Assembly (NCBI GenBank): GCA_004554105.1 | Contig: SFNW01000050.1 | Coordinates: forward strand, 1 to 12,675 | Origin: Clostridiales bacterium | GTDB lineage: Bacteria; Bacillota; Clostridia; Oscillospirales; CAG-272 | Direction: 5' to 3' | DNA length: 12,675 nucleotides | Part shown: in pieces, positions 1 through 6,873 of the stretch | How the letters are laid out: the number at the start of each line of letters is the position of its first letter | Position numbering within the stretch: position 1 is the first letter of the stretch | The notes under the pieces: generated by a model | The model's database searches: none | What the model saw: the letters and a program-made list of their open reading frames with translations, nothing else | Told to the model about the DNA's origin: nothing | Translations under genes and position numbers: made by a program

Positions 1-114
1 CGAAGCGTGACGGATGAGGGACTGCAGGTAGTCGCCACAGCTTTGTGAAACACTTTACTCTGTGAAATCCCTCATCAGTCGGCTGCGCCGACAGCTTCCC
101 CAAAGGGGAAGCCT
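1..114. repeat. Interspersed inverted-repeat element, copy 1 (left end cut by window)
   Basis: This is the right-hand part of a ~141-bp element. It contains the end of a left arm (CGAAGCGTGACGGATGAGGG), a ~48-nt core and a right arm starting CCCTCATCAGTCGG and ending GGGGAAGCCT. Bases 1-100 are identical to bases 331-430. The arms themselves contain small hairpins (GTCGGC-tgc-GCCGAC and CTTCCCC-aaa-GGGGAAG). No coding capacity or transposase is visible. The element resembles the non-autonomous palindromic repeats scattered between genes in Oscillospiraceae genomes; that comparison is from general knowledge, not a search. Confidence 0.85.
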
Positions 115-135
115 AAGTTTGAATCGCACTAATCA

Positions 136-276
136 AGCCTTCCCTTGGGGGAAGGTGGCACGCGAAGCGTGACGGATGAGGGATTACAGGCAGTTCCCAC
201 AGCTTTGCGAAACACCTTGCTCTGCAAAAGCCCTCATCAGTCGGCTACGCCGACAGCTTCCCCCAAGGGGAAGCCT
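136..276. repeat. Interspersed inverted-repeat element, copy 2 (complete)
   Basis: This is a full 141-bp unit. The left arm runs from AGCCTTCCCTTGGGGGAAGG through GCACGCGAAGCGTGACGGATGAGGG. The right arm starts CCCTCATCAGTCGGCTACGC and ends GGGGAAGCCT. Reverse-complementing the right arm gives an imperfect match to the left arm along its whole length, so the unit can fold into one long interrupted hairpin made of smaller ones. The core between the arms (about 183-230) differs at several bases from copies 1 and 3, so this copy is the most diverged of the three. It is separated from its neighbours by 21 and 27 nt that both contain GTTTGAAT. Confidence 0.85.
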
Positions 277-303
277 ATGTTTGAATGTCTCATGAACTCA
301 CTA

Positions 304-508
304 AGCCTTCCCTTGGGGGAAGGTGGCACGCGAAGCGTGACGGATGAGGGACTGCAGGTAGTCGCCACAGCTTTGTGAAACACTTTACTCTGTGAAATCC
401 CTCATCAGTCGGCTGCGCCGACAGCTTCCCACTCTACTGCAAGAAACCTCCGAACTGTAAGGTGAAACTCAGGGAGAACGCAAGGCGTTCTCCCCAAAGG
501 GGAAGCCT
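304..508. repeat. Interspersed inverted-repeat element, copy 3 (interrupted)
   Basis: This is the same unit as copy 2, beginning AGCCTTCCCTTGGGGG at 304 and ending GGGGAAGCCT at 508. Without the 64 bases at 431-494 it would be 141 bp, the length of copy 2. Bases 331-430 are identical to 1-100, which suggests a recent duplication or homogenisation. The unit ends only 3 nt beyond the stop codon of rarA, so transcripts reading out of rarA would run straight into these hairpins. The element may therefore serve as the 3' end of that operon, but no U-tract is visible. Confidence 0.85.
431..494. repeat. 64-bp insertion inside repeat copy 3, with hairpin
   Basis: Comparison with copy 1 (break between bases 100 and 101) places a 64-bp extra segment here. 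TCCC occurs immediately before it (427-430) and is also its last four bases (491-494), consistent with a 4-bp target duplication or with slippage in a C-run. Its last 23 bases form a perfect 10-bp stem, GGGAGAACGC / GCGTTCTCCC, around AAG (472-494). No other function is visible. Loss of this segment from copies 1 and 2 is the alternative reading. Confidence 0.6.
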
Positions 509-511
509 ATG

Positions 512-1735
512 TTACTTCTTGATTTTGTCCCAATAGGCTTTGGCGGCTTGCTCGGTTTTGTTTTCGCCGTAGGTGTAATACTGTTTGTCCTTCAAATCAT
601 TCGGCAGATACTGCTGCTTGACATAGTGATTCGGGTAATCGTGCGGGTATTTGTAGCCCTTGAAGAGCGGCGACTGCAAATGGAGCGGCACCTCCTGCCC
701 GTAGCCCGCCGCGAGGTCGCCCTTTGCGGCATGGTACGCCATGTACGCGCTGTTCGACTTCGGCGCGGTCGCGAGGGCGACGACCAAATCGGCAAGCGGA
801 ATCACCGCCTCGGGCAGCCCCAGCTCGCGCGCCGAATCGACGCACGCCTTGGCGAGCATGATGCCCTGCGGATAGGCGAGTCCCACGTCCTCGGCGGCAA
901 TGACGAGCAGGCGGCGGCAAGCCGAGAGCAGGTCGCCGCCCTCAAGGATACGCGCGAGGTAAAAGACCGCCGCATCGGGGTCAGAGCCGCGAATCGACTT
1001 TTGCAGACAGGACAGCAAATCGTAATGCACATCGCCCGCGCGGTCGAAATTGCCTGTAAACGCGGGGGTAAATTCTTTGGCGTCGGCTTCGGTAATCGTC
1101 TTTTTTGCAATCGAATAGACGTTTTCAAGCACGCCGAGCGCCGAGCGCACGTCCCCGCCGCCGACGCCCGCGATAAAGTCGAGCGCGGCGTCCTCGATCC
1201 CGACTTCCCTGCCGCTCTCGGCATTGAGCAGCGCAAGTCCGCGGCGCAGCGCACGCGAAACATCGGTGCGCGGCACGGGCTTGAATTCAAAGACCGCGCA
1301 GCGCGACAGAATCGCGTTGTAAATGCAGAAATACGGGTTGTCGGTCGTCGAGGCAATCAGCGTCACGCGCCCGTCCTCGATATATTCGAGCAGCGATTGC
1401 TGCTGCTTGCGGTTGAAATACTGAATCTCGTCGAGATAGAGCAGCGTTCCCTGCGCGCCGAACAGATTCTGAGACTGGGAGACGACCTCCTTGACGTCGG
1501 CGAGCGACGCGGTCGTCGCATTGAGCTTGTACAGCGCCATGCCCGACTGCTTGGCGACGATGTTCGCCGCCGTGGTCTTGCCCGTGCCGGGCGGACCGAA
1601 GAAAATCATGTTGGTCACTCTGCCGCTCTCGAGCATTTTGCGGACGACGCCGTTTTTGCCGAAGAGGTGCGACTGCCCCACCATGTCGTCCAAGCTCTCG
1701 GGGCGCAGCCTGTCCGCAAGCGGTCGATTTTGCAT
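512..1735 (-). CDS. rarA: Replication-associated recombination protein A (RarA/MgsA), AAA+ ATPase
   Basis: This is a cytoplasmic AAA+ ATPase of the clamp-loader/RuvB-like group that acts at stalled replication forks and single-strand DNA gaps. Seen in the 407 residues: Walker A GPPGTGKT (47-54), Walker B LLYLDEI (98-104), sensor 1 IASTTDNP (127-134), arginine finger in SRC (R145) and sensor 2 GGGDVRSAL (R197). The C-terminal half carries the family's HYDLLSCLQKSIRGSDPDAA stretch and the YKYPHDYPNHYV...QQYLP signature near residue 370. The length is close to the family's usual ~420. The ATG at 1735 is preceded by AAAGGAAG at good spacing. It lies 30 nt after recG in the same direction, so the two are probably co-transcribed as the last genes of the operon. 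The long plus-strand reading frame opposite it is a GC-driven shadow. Confidence 0.96.
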   Translation of the reverse strand: MQNRPLADRLRPESLDDMVGQSHLFGKNGVVRKMLESGRVTNMIFFGPPGTGKTTAANIVAKQSGMALYKLNATTASLADVKEVVSQSQNLFGAQGTLLYLDEIQYFNRKQQQSLLEYIEDGRVTLIASTTDNPYFCIYNAILSRCAVFEFKPVPRTDVSRALRRGLALLNAESGREVGIEDAALDFIAGVGGGDVRSALGVLENVYSIAKKTITEADAKEFTPAFTGNFDRAGDVHYDLLSCLQKSIRGSDPDAAVFYLARILEGGDLLSACRRLLVIAAEDVGLAYPQGIMLAKACVDSARELGLPEAVIPLADLVVALATAPKSNSAYMAYHAAKGDLAAGYGQEVPLHLQSPLFKGYKYPHDYPNHYVKQQYLPNDLKDKQYYTYGENKTEQAAKAYWDKIKK

Positions 1736-1765
1736 ATCCGTTTCTTCCTTTCGAATTCTTCTCGA

Positions 1766-3895
1766 TCAGTTCATGGTCTCGCCGCCGCTTTTCAGCACGG
1801 CGTCGAGCCGCGCACGAAGCGGTGCGAGCGCGTCCGAGGAGAGCGACGGGTCGGCGGCGAGCAGCTGCTCCGCCGCGTGCGAAGCGTCCTCAAACAGTCC
1901 GGGGTCGTTGCAGAGTGCCGCCATGCGGAAGTACCGCCCCTCGCCGCTCTGCCGTGCGCCCTCGGTGCCGAGAAAGTCGCCCGGACCGCGCATTTTGAGG
2001 TCCTCGTCCGCAATGATAAAGCCGTCGTTTGTCCGACACATCAGCCGCAGCCGCTGCACGGCGCGCTCGCCCTTGCTGTCCGAGACCAGCACGCAATAGG
2101 ACTTGCGCGCGCCGCGCCCGACTCTGCCGCGAAGCTGATGCAGCTGCGACAGCCCGAAGCGCTCGGCGTTCTCGACGATCATCAGCGAGGCGTTCGGCAC
2201 GTTGATGCCGACCTCGATGACCGTCGTCGCGACGAGAATCTGAATTTCACCCGCCGCAAAGCGGGTCATGATGTCGTTTTTCTCCGCGGGGCGGAGCTTG
2301 CCGTGCACGCACGCCACAGAAAACTGCGGGAAGCGTGCGGACAGCGTTTCGCTGAGTTCCACCGCGCTGCGAAGCGGCGGCTGCTCCTCGGTCGGCACGT
2401 CAAAGGCGCTGACCGTGACGGCGTCGTCCGCGCCGTCGCCTATATCCGGCTCAATCGCGGGGCAGACCACATAGACCTGTCCGCCCGCCGAAACCTGCTT
2501 TTCGATAAAGGCGTTCAGCCGCGCGCGGTAGCCGCCGTCGACGAAAAAGGTGTCGACATTCTGCCGCCCGGGCGGCATTTCGTCAAGGCGCGAGACCTCG
2601 AGGTCGCCGCAGAGGACGAGCGAGAGCGTGCGCGGAATCGGCGTCGCGCTCATGACGAGCATGTGCGCGCGCGGGCAGGCGGCGAGCAGCTTTGCGCGCT
2701 GCGCGATGCCGAAGCGGTGCTGCTCGTCGCACACGACCAGCCCCGCGCGGGCAAAGCAGACGTCGTCCTCAATCAGCGCGTGCGTGCCGATGACAAGATT
2801 GCATTCGCCCGAAGCGATTGCCGCCTTGATGCGCCGCTTTTCGGCGGCGGTCGTCGAGCCGGTCAGTTTTTCGACGCGGAAGCCGAAGCCTTCGAGCATC
2901 GGCGCAAGGTCGGCGTAATGCTGACTTGCCAAAATCTCGGTCGGCGCCATCAGCACCGCCTGACAGTGATTTTTCAAAGCGAGGTAAATCGCGGCGAGCG
3001 CGCAGGCGGTCTTGCCGCTGCCGACGTCGCCGATGATGATGCGCCCCATGCGCGGCGCGTCGCGCCCGACGCCCTTGTGCAAATCGGCGACAATCTCGTC
3101 GACGGTGCGACGCTGTGCGCCCGTCAGGGCAAACGGCAGGGCGGCGTAAAGCGGCGCAAGGTCAATATCCTCCATGCGCTCCGCCGTGATTTTTGTCTGT
3201 GCCGCCTTCATCAGCCGCGCGGCAAGCGCACTCTCGAGCATCTCGTCAAAGGCGAGGCGGCGCGCCGCGCGTCCGAGCGCATCGGCGTCGAGCGGAACGT
3301 GAATGTTTTCAATCGCGTAGGCAAGCGTCGGCAGCCCGTAGGCGGCGCGGATTTCACCCGGCAGATAATCGGCGATTTCGCCGTGCGCAAGTTCGAGCGC
3401 CTGGCGGACGCAGGCGCGCAGCGTGTTTGCGTTCAGACCCGCCGCCAGCGGATAGACCGCATAGAGCGCGGGCAGCGGCTTTGCGGGGTCAAATCGCTCC
3501 GCCGTGGGCGAGGACATCGAATAGCGCCCGCCCTTTTCGGCGAGCTTGCCGTAAAAGCGGAAGGTCTCGCCGACATGGAATTTGTCCGCGATATAGGGCG
3601 TGTTGAAATAGGCGATTTCGATGCTGCCGCTGTCGTCAAACGCGCGGAATTTGGTGATCGTCATGCGCCCGCCGATGCGCGCGGTCTTCGGCAGGCTCGA
3701 AACGGTCAGCACATAGGACTGCACAAGCGCGGGACTGCCCTCGGCAAGCGGCGTAATCAGCCCGCGGTTTTCATACCGCGAGGGAAAATGAAAGAGGAGG
3801 TCGCCAACCGTGCGAATCGACAGCTTTTCAAACGCCGCCGCCTTGACCTTGCCGACGCCGGCAAGCTTGGTTATGGGCAAATCGAGATTTCGCAT
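1766..3895 (-). CDS. recG: ATP-dependent DNA helicase RecG
   Basis: RecG is a superfamily 2 double-strand DNA translocase that reverses stalled forks and branch-migrates Holliday junctions in the cytoplasm. From the ATG at 3895 it has 709 residues, slightly longer than the usual ~680. Order: N-terminal helical part, OB-fold wedge domain (about 50-150), then helicase lobes with Walker A GDVGSGKT (289-296), motif II DEQH (390-393), motif III SATPIPRTL (416-424), and motif VI in LHQLRGRVGRG. An acidic insert (EPDIGDGADDA and following) lies between the lobe-2 strands. An upstream in-frame TTG at 3913 would add six residues, but the ribosome binding site AGGAGG lies between the TTG and the ATG, so the ATG is preferred. 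It follows the DHHW-type gene after 21 nt and precedes rarA by 30 nt. Co-transcription with rarA fits a shared role in fork repair. Confidence 0.97.
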   Translation of the reverse strand: MRNLDLPITKLAGVGKVKAAAFEKLSIRTVGDLLFHFPSRYENRGLITPLAEGSPALVQSYVLTVSSLPKTARIGGRMTITKFRAFDDSGSIEIAYFNTPYIADKFHVGETFRFYGKLAEKGGRYSMSSPTAERFDPAKPLPALYAVYPLAAGLNANTLRACVRQALELAHGEIADYLPGEIRAAYGLPTLAYAIENIHVPLDADALGRAARRLAFDEMLESALAARLMKAAQTKITAERMEDIDLAPLYAALPFALTGAQRRTVDEIVADLHKGVGRDAPRMGRIIIGDVGSGKTACALAAIYLALKNHCQAVLMAPTEILASQHYADLAPMLEGFGFRVEKLTGSTTAAEKRRIKAAIASGECNLVIGTHALIEDDVCFARAGLVVCDEQHRFGIAQRAKLLAACPRAHMLVMSATPIPRTLSLVLCGDLEVSRLDEMPPGRQNVDTFFVDGGYRARLNAFIEKQVSAGGQVYVVCPAIEPDIGDGADDAVTVSAFDVPTEEQPPLRSAVELSETLSARFPQFSVACVHGKLRPAEKNDIMTRFAAGEIQILVATTVIEVGINVPNASLMIVENAERFGLSQLHQLRGRVGRGARKSYCVLVSDSKGERAVQRLRLMCRTNDGFIIADEDLKMRGPGDFLGTEGARQSGEGRYFRMAALCNDPGLFEDASHAAEQLLAADPSLSSDALAPLRARLDAVLKSGGETMN

Positions 3896-3902
3896 CGGGT
3901 TT

Positions 3903-3908
3903 CCTCCT
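3903..3908 (-). promoter_or_regulatory. Ribosome binding site deciding the recG start
   Basis: AGGAGG (minus strand) lies 7 nt upstream of the ATG at 3895. It overlaps the codons that would follow a TTG start at 3913, so it can only serve the ATG. It fills most of the 21-nt gap after the preceding gene's stop codon. Confidence 0.85.
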
Positions 3909-3916
3909 TTCAACTT

Positions 3917-4972
3917 CTAAACATTTAACCGATATAAGATTTCATGCGCCGCCAGCGTATCCATGCCGTAAAAGCAAAGGACGGCGGCGTACTTTTTTTC
4001 ATTTGTCAACGCCGCCGAAGCCTGCGCATAGCGCAAATCGAGCAGCGTGAGGTCGAAGTGCCGCGCAAGGAGCGGCGCGAGCGCACAGCCGTAACTGTCG
4101 CAGAGCAAGAGCAGACGCGGGCGCACCGTTTCCGTGTCGCTTGAAATTTCGCAAAGCCCCGCGCCGTAGCCGGGAAAAATGCCGTAGGGGTCGGTCGTGC
4201 CGAGCGCGTCGAAATTGTACAGCCCGCTTTGCGTTTTGCCGTCCGTGCGGACGGCAAAGCGGCTGTCGCCCGCATAGCGGAAGAGCGCAATCGAATCGTC
4301 GGTCGCGGTCAGCAGCTTTCGCGCGTCGCTGCCCGAGAAGCCGCCACAGACGACGCTCACCGAAAAGTCGGACGCCCCCGCCGCCGCAAAGCCGAGCGGC
4401 GCGGCGAGCGCACGGTATACATAGTACGCGCCGAGCGAGGTCAGATGATGGTCGCCGCGGTAGTAGACGGCTTTGCCCTCTCCGCCCCTGCCGCGCAAGG
4501 TCGGGAGCAGGTCGACAGAATGTTCCGCCGTCTCTGCCACGTCCCAAAGCGGCGTCCGCCCCGCGTCGTAAAAGCGCGGCAGATAGGAAAGCAGCGCGTC
4601 GGTTTTGGACGGAACAAGCGCGGTGTAAACCGGCGCATCGCACCGCGCGGCGAAATCGGCGAGCGCATCGAGATTGCGCCGAAGCGTTTGCGCGTCGGTT
4701 TGCTCATTGGAAAACAGATAGCCGTTTTTGCCGCGAAACGCGCCTGCGTATTCGTTTTTGCCGAGCGCAAGCTCGGTATTTCGGCAAAGCAGAAGCAGCT
4801 CGTGCCGAAAGGGCAGGCGGTCGAAGAAAAACGCATCGGGGTCGGCAAGCGAAAACGCCGCAGGCACGCGGTTTTCAAGCGGGAGCAGGTCGACAGGCGG
4901 CGAAAGCCACGCAAAGAGCGCAAGCGCAAGCGCGGAAAACCGCACAAGGCAAATATAAATTCTGTCTTTCAT
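3917..4972 (-). CDS. DHHW/AlgJ-like SGNH-type membrane-anchored protein, partner of MBOAT acyltransferase
   Basis: This is a 351-residue protein with an N-terminal membrane anchor (about residues 5-25, ICLVRFSALALALFAWL) followed by an extracytoplasmic domain. Members of the DHHW and AlgJ/AlgX families take acyl groups delivered by an MBOAT membrane protein and place them on an extracellular polysaccharide. Visible motifs are GKNGYLF (81-87), YRGDHHLTSLGAYYVY (171-186) with the DHH of the family, and a late CDSYG (291-295) that fits the nucleophile segment. The fourth residue of the DHHW signature is Leu here. The ATG at 4972 has AGGGGG four to five nt upstream and lies 8 nt after the MBOAT stop, so the two are probably translationally coupled. 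The frame stays open upstream to 5509, but that part runs antiphase over the MBOAT gene and is not coding. The exact polymer acetylated cannot be told. Confidence 0.82.
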   Translation of the reverse strand: MKDRIYICLVRFSALALALFAWLSPPVDLLPLENRVPAAFSLADPDAFFFDRLPFRHELLLLCRNTELALGKNEYAGAFRGKNGYLFSNEQTDAQTLRRNLDALADFAARCDAPVYTALVPSKTDALLSYLPRFYDAGRTPLWDVAETAEHSVDLLPTLRGRGGEGKAVYYRGDHHLTSLGAYYVYRALAAPLGFAAAGASDFSVSVVCGGFSGSDARKLLTATDDSIALFRYAGDSRFAVRTDGKTQSGLYNFDALGTTDPYGIFPGYGAGLCEISSDTETVRPRLLLLCDSYGCALAPLLARHFDLTLLDLRYAQASAALTNEKKYAAVLCFYGMDTLAAHEILYRLNV

Positions 4973-4980
4973 GTTGCCCC

Positions 4981-6243
4981 CTAATACGACGCATAGAGGA
5001 AGGGCGAATACCCGCCCGCCGCCGCGTAGGAAAGCGAAAAGACGAAGAGGACAAGCGACGCCACCCGAAGCGGCAGTCTGCCGAACCGCCTTTGCACCGC
5101 ACGGGCAAGGTCGCGGAAAATCGGCGTCGCCGCCAGTGCCGAGAGCAGCAAAAAGGGCGCAAACCGCGCAAAATCGTAGAAATCGGCGCGGTCGTACAGC
5201 AGCGTACCGCCGAGGCAGAACAGCCGCTTGAAGAAATCGAATGCCGATGCAGGGTTCGGCGAGAAGAAAAAGACCCAGCCGAGCGAGACGAGACAAAAGG
5301 TCGGCAGTCGAAGCCCCTTGAAGCCTTTCGGCAAAAGCAGCTTTTCGGCGGCGACGAGCAGGAAGAAGTACGCGCCCCAAAGGAAATAGCAGAGCGTCGT
5401 CCCGTGCCAGAATGCGGTAGAGCCCCAAACCGCAAGCAGCGAAAGCAGGGTGCGCCTTGCGCCGTTTCGGCTGCCGCCGAGCGGCAGATAGACATACTCG
5501 AAAAGCCAACGCCCGAGCGTGCTGTGCCAGCGGCGGAAAAATTCGCCGACCGAGCGGCTCATATACGGGTAGTCAAAGTTTTCGGGCAGCGAAAAGCCGA
5601 AGATTCCGCCGACACCCACGGCGATGTCGGAATAGCCCGAAAAATCAAAATACAGATAGAGCGCAAAGCAAAGAAGCGTCGCCGCACTGCCGAGCGCCGT
5701 ACCGTGCGCCGAAAAGTCGTGATACGCCGCGAGCAGACGGTCGGCAAAGAAAACCTTTTTGAACAGCCCGAGACTGAGACGGCAGACCGCGTCCGCGATT
5801 TTTCGGTCGTCGCGCACCGCAGAAAGCCCCGCTTCAAAGTCGGTATACCGCCAAAGCGGCCCCATCGTCACCGTCGGGAAAAAGAGCAGATAGGTCATCA
5901 CCGCACCGGGGCGCTTTTCGTCCTTTTCCGAGAGCAGAAAGCCGATTGCCCGCAGGACAAAGAACGACAGCCCGAGCGGCAAAAAGCCGATGCCCTTGCA
6001 CAGCGCAAACACAAGCGCAAGCACCGCCGCCAAGACGCGCCGGTCGAGCGGCAACCGCGCCGCAAGCGCGACGGGGAGCGAGAGCAGCGGCAGAAAAAAC
6101 GCGGCTTTTCCCGCCGCGAGCGCATAAAACGCGAGACTGTACACAAACAGTGCAAAAAGCCGCCCGCTTCGGGGCAGAATAGAATATACGGCTGCAAAAA
6201 TCGGCAGAAGCAGCGCAAGGAAAGTCAGCGAAACGAGCCGCAC
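4981..6243 (-). CDS. MBOAT family membrane-bound O-acyltransferase (AlgI/DltB-like)
   Basis: This is a multi-pass membrane protein of 420 residues. It would move acyl groups, usually acetyl, across the membrane for modification of a cell-surface or exported polysaccharide. Family landmarks: GPLWRYTDF (128-136), YLYFDFSGYSDIAVGVG (196-212), FRRWHSTLGRWLFEYVYLPLGG (236-257) with the first conserved His at 240, and the catalytic-His segment AFWHGTTLCYFLWG (277-290, His 280). Most of the remaining sequence is strongly hydrophobic. The length is at the short end for AlgI-type proteins. The start is GTG at 6243 with GAGGG at about 6 nt; no better upstream ATG exists. It is the first gene of the four-gene minus-strand cluster, and the downstream DHHW-type gene is its expected partner. 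DltB is less likely because no dltA, dltC or dltD is adjacent. Confidence 0.9.
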   Translation of the reverse strand: MRLVSLTFLALLLPIFAAVYSILPRSGRLFALFVYSLAFYALAAGKAAFFLPLLSLPVALAARLPLDRRVLAAVLALVFALCKGIGFLPLGLSFFVLRAIGFLLSEKDEKRPGAVMTYLLFFPTVTMGPLWRYTDFEAGLSAVRDDRKIADAVCRLSLGLFKKVFFADRLLAAYHDFSAHGTALGSAATLLCFALYLYFDFSGYSDIAVGVGGIFGFSLPENFDYPYMSRSVGEFFRRWHSTLGRWLFEYVYLPLGGSRNGARRTLLSLLAVWGSTAFWHGTTLCYFLWGAYFFLLVAAEKLLLPKGFKGLRLPTFCLVSLGWVFFFSPNPASAFDFFKRLFCLGGTLLYDRADFYDFARFAPFLLLSALAATPIFRDLARAVQRRFGRLPLRVASLVLFVFSLSYAAAGGYSPFLYASY

Positions 6244-6282
6244 ACCGCGCCCTCACTTTCTTTTGCGATTTCTTTTCCGTAT

Positions 6283-6329
6283 ATTATATCGTTTATCCTC
6301 ATTATACATGAACACAGGCGAAAAAAAAA
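6283..6329 (-). promoter_or_regulatory. Candidate promoter(s) for the MBOAT-DHHW-recG-rarA cluster
   Basis: Two perfect TATAAT hexamers occur on the minus strand, at 6301-6306 and 6283-6288, 40-64 nt before the GTG start. The matching -35 elements are poor: a T-run (6324-6329) for the first and TTCATG at 18-nt spacing (6307-6312) for the second. Location and AT-richness support a promoter here, but which -10 is used is uncertain. Confidence 0.45.
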
Positions 6330-6348
6330 GCCCTTTTTCACTTTTGTA

Positions 6349-6377
6349 TTGAAAAAACAGGCAAAGCGGCGTATAAT
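6349..6377 (+). promoter_or_regulatory. Sigma-A promoter for the 80-aa protein gene
   Basis: TTGAAA (6349-6354), a 17-nt spacer and TATAAT (6372-6377) make a near-consensus housekeeping promoter. It lies about 50 nt before the ATG of the small plus-strand gene and is divergent from the MBOAT promoter region. Confidence 0.85.
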
Positions 6378-6428
6378 AACAACAGAAGAAATCACAGGCG
6401 TCCGCGCCGACGCTGAGGGAGGTTTTTT

Positions 6429-6671
6429 ATGAATCGGAAAATCACTTTGGCAAAGGTCAAGGCAAAACGCTTCGGCAAAAAAGCGCGCGCGGCACTGTCC
6501 CGCCGCTTTGACGTCACGCTTTCCCTGAAGAATAAAAAAGACCCCGCGCACCCGTGGCTCTCGCTGAACCTGAAGGGCGAGCTGCCGCGCGAGGTCGTCG
6601 CCTTTTTCGCGCTGCTCGGACTGCTCGCAGCAGTCTGCGCACTGCTTAAGCTCATTCGCCGCTGCTTCTGA
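6429..6671 (+). CDS. Small basic single-transmembrane protein, unknown function
   Basis: I do not recognise this 80-residue protein. It is very basic in its first half (KVKAKRFGKKARAALSRRF, residues 9-27), has a middle KNKKDPAHPWLSLNLKGELP, and one hydrophobic segment at about 56-76 (VVAFFALLGLLAAVCALLKLI) followed by RRCF. Positive charges on both sides leave its orientation open. A cytoplasmic N-terminus with a C-terminal anchor is plausible. It is well supported as a real gene: near-consensus promoter, GAGGGAGG six nt before the ATG, stop at 6669-6671, and a rho-independent terminator about 20 nt later. It stands alone as a monocistronic unit divergent from the MBOAT cluster. A DNA- or polyanion-binding membrane tether is one possibility from composition only. 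Confidence 0.85.
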   Translation: MNRKITLAKVKAKRFGKKARAALSRRFDVTLSLKNKKDPAHPWLSLNLKGELPREVVAFFALLGLLAAVCALLKLIRRCF

Positions 6672-6691
6672 CGCGCTGCACGCAAACCGAT

Positions 6692-6719
6692 AACCGACGG
6701 GACTTTCCCGTCGGTTTTT
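6692..6719 (+). terminator. Rho-independent terminator after the 80-aa protein gene
   Basis: A perfect 9-bp stem CCGACGGGA / TCCCGTCGG with loop CTT is followed by TTTTT. Flanking AA/TT can lengthen the stem. It sits 20 nt after the stop codon on the plus strand. Confidence 0.92.
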
Positions 6720-6777
6720 CATTTGCGCGTGCGGTTCAAGCCTGCGTATGCGCCATCATCTATGCGCTTACCCGTAG

Positions 6778-6798
6778 GGGCGGATTCCATATCCGCCC
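6778..6798. repeat. Short palindromic element GGGCGGAT-n5-ATCCGCCC
   Basis: An 8-bp perfect inverted repeat around TCCAT, embedded in GTAGGGGCGGATTCCATATC. It lies between two terminators in sequence with no gene. It resembles the short GTAGGGGCG...CGCCCG repeats common between genes in Clostridia; this is recognition by eye, and only one copy is present in the window. Confidence 0.5.
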
Positions 6799-6840
6799 GT
6801 CTGCGACACGTCCGCTCTGCGAAAGCCGCAACCGCGAGCG

Positions 6841-6871
6841 AAAAAAGGGACTGCACCGCAATCCCTTTTTT
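6841..6871 (-). terminator. Terminator after the regulator/mini-protein unit (bidirectional form)
   Basis: AAAAAAGGGA / TCCCTTTTTT arms flank an inner TGC-acc-GCA pairing, giving a 13-pair stem with one internal C/A mismatch. The minus-strand side ends in a six-U run. The stem begins 2 nt after the stop codon of the 23-aa gene, so it is the natural end of that transcript. It could also stop plus-strand read-through. Confidence 0.85.
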
Positions 6872-6873
6872 GC

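Noticed and set aside
145..378. 77-codon plus-strand reading frame within the repeat array
   Set aside because: It consists wholly of translated repeat units (GEGGTRSVTDEGLQ occurs twice), has no ribosome binding site, and is explained by the repeat.
1..508. CRISPR-like array
   Set aside because: The repeats are ~141 bp with 21-27-nt gaps that resemble each other. There are no cas genes, and the units are inverted-repeat elements.
3896..3913. TTG start six codons upstream for recG
   Set aside because: The AGGAGG ribosome binding site lies inside those codons and points to the ATG at 3895.
509..3928. 1139-codon plus-strand reading frame
   Set aside because: It lies exactly opposite rarA and recG, both clearly recognisable. 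The Arg/Ala/His-rich translation and lack of motifs are typical of an antisense frame in GC-rich codon usage.
4973..5509. N-terminal extension of the DHHW-type protein
   Set aside because: The extension overlaps the MBOAT coding sequence in another frame. The ATG at 4972 has a good ribosome binding site and starts a normal membrane anchor.
4141..6432. 763-codon plus-strand reading frame opposite the MBOAT and DHHW genes
   Set aside because: The product is extremely Arg/Lys/Gln-rich with no domain; it is an antisense shadow of two recognised genes.
6241..6722. Minus-strand reading frame 6225-6722 (165 codons)
   Set aside because: It covers the promoter regions and the small plus-strand gene, has no ribosome binding site or recognisable motif, and conflicts with the well-supported 80-aa gene.
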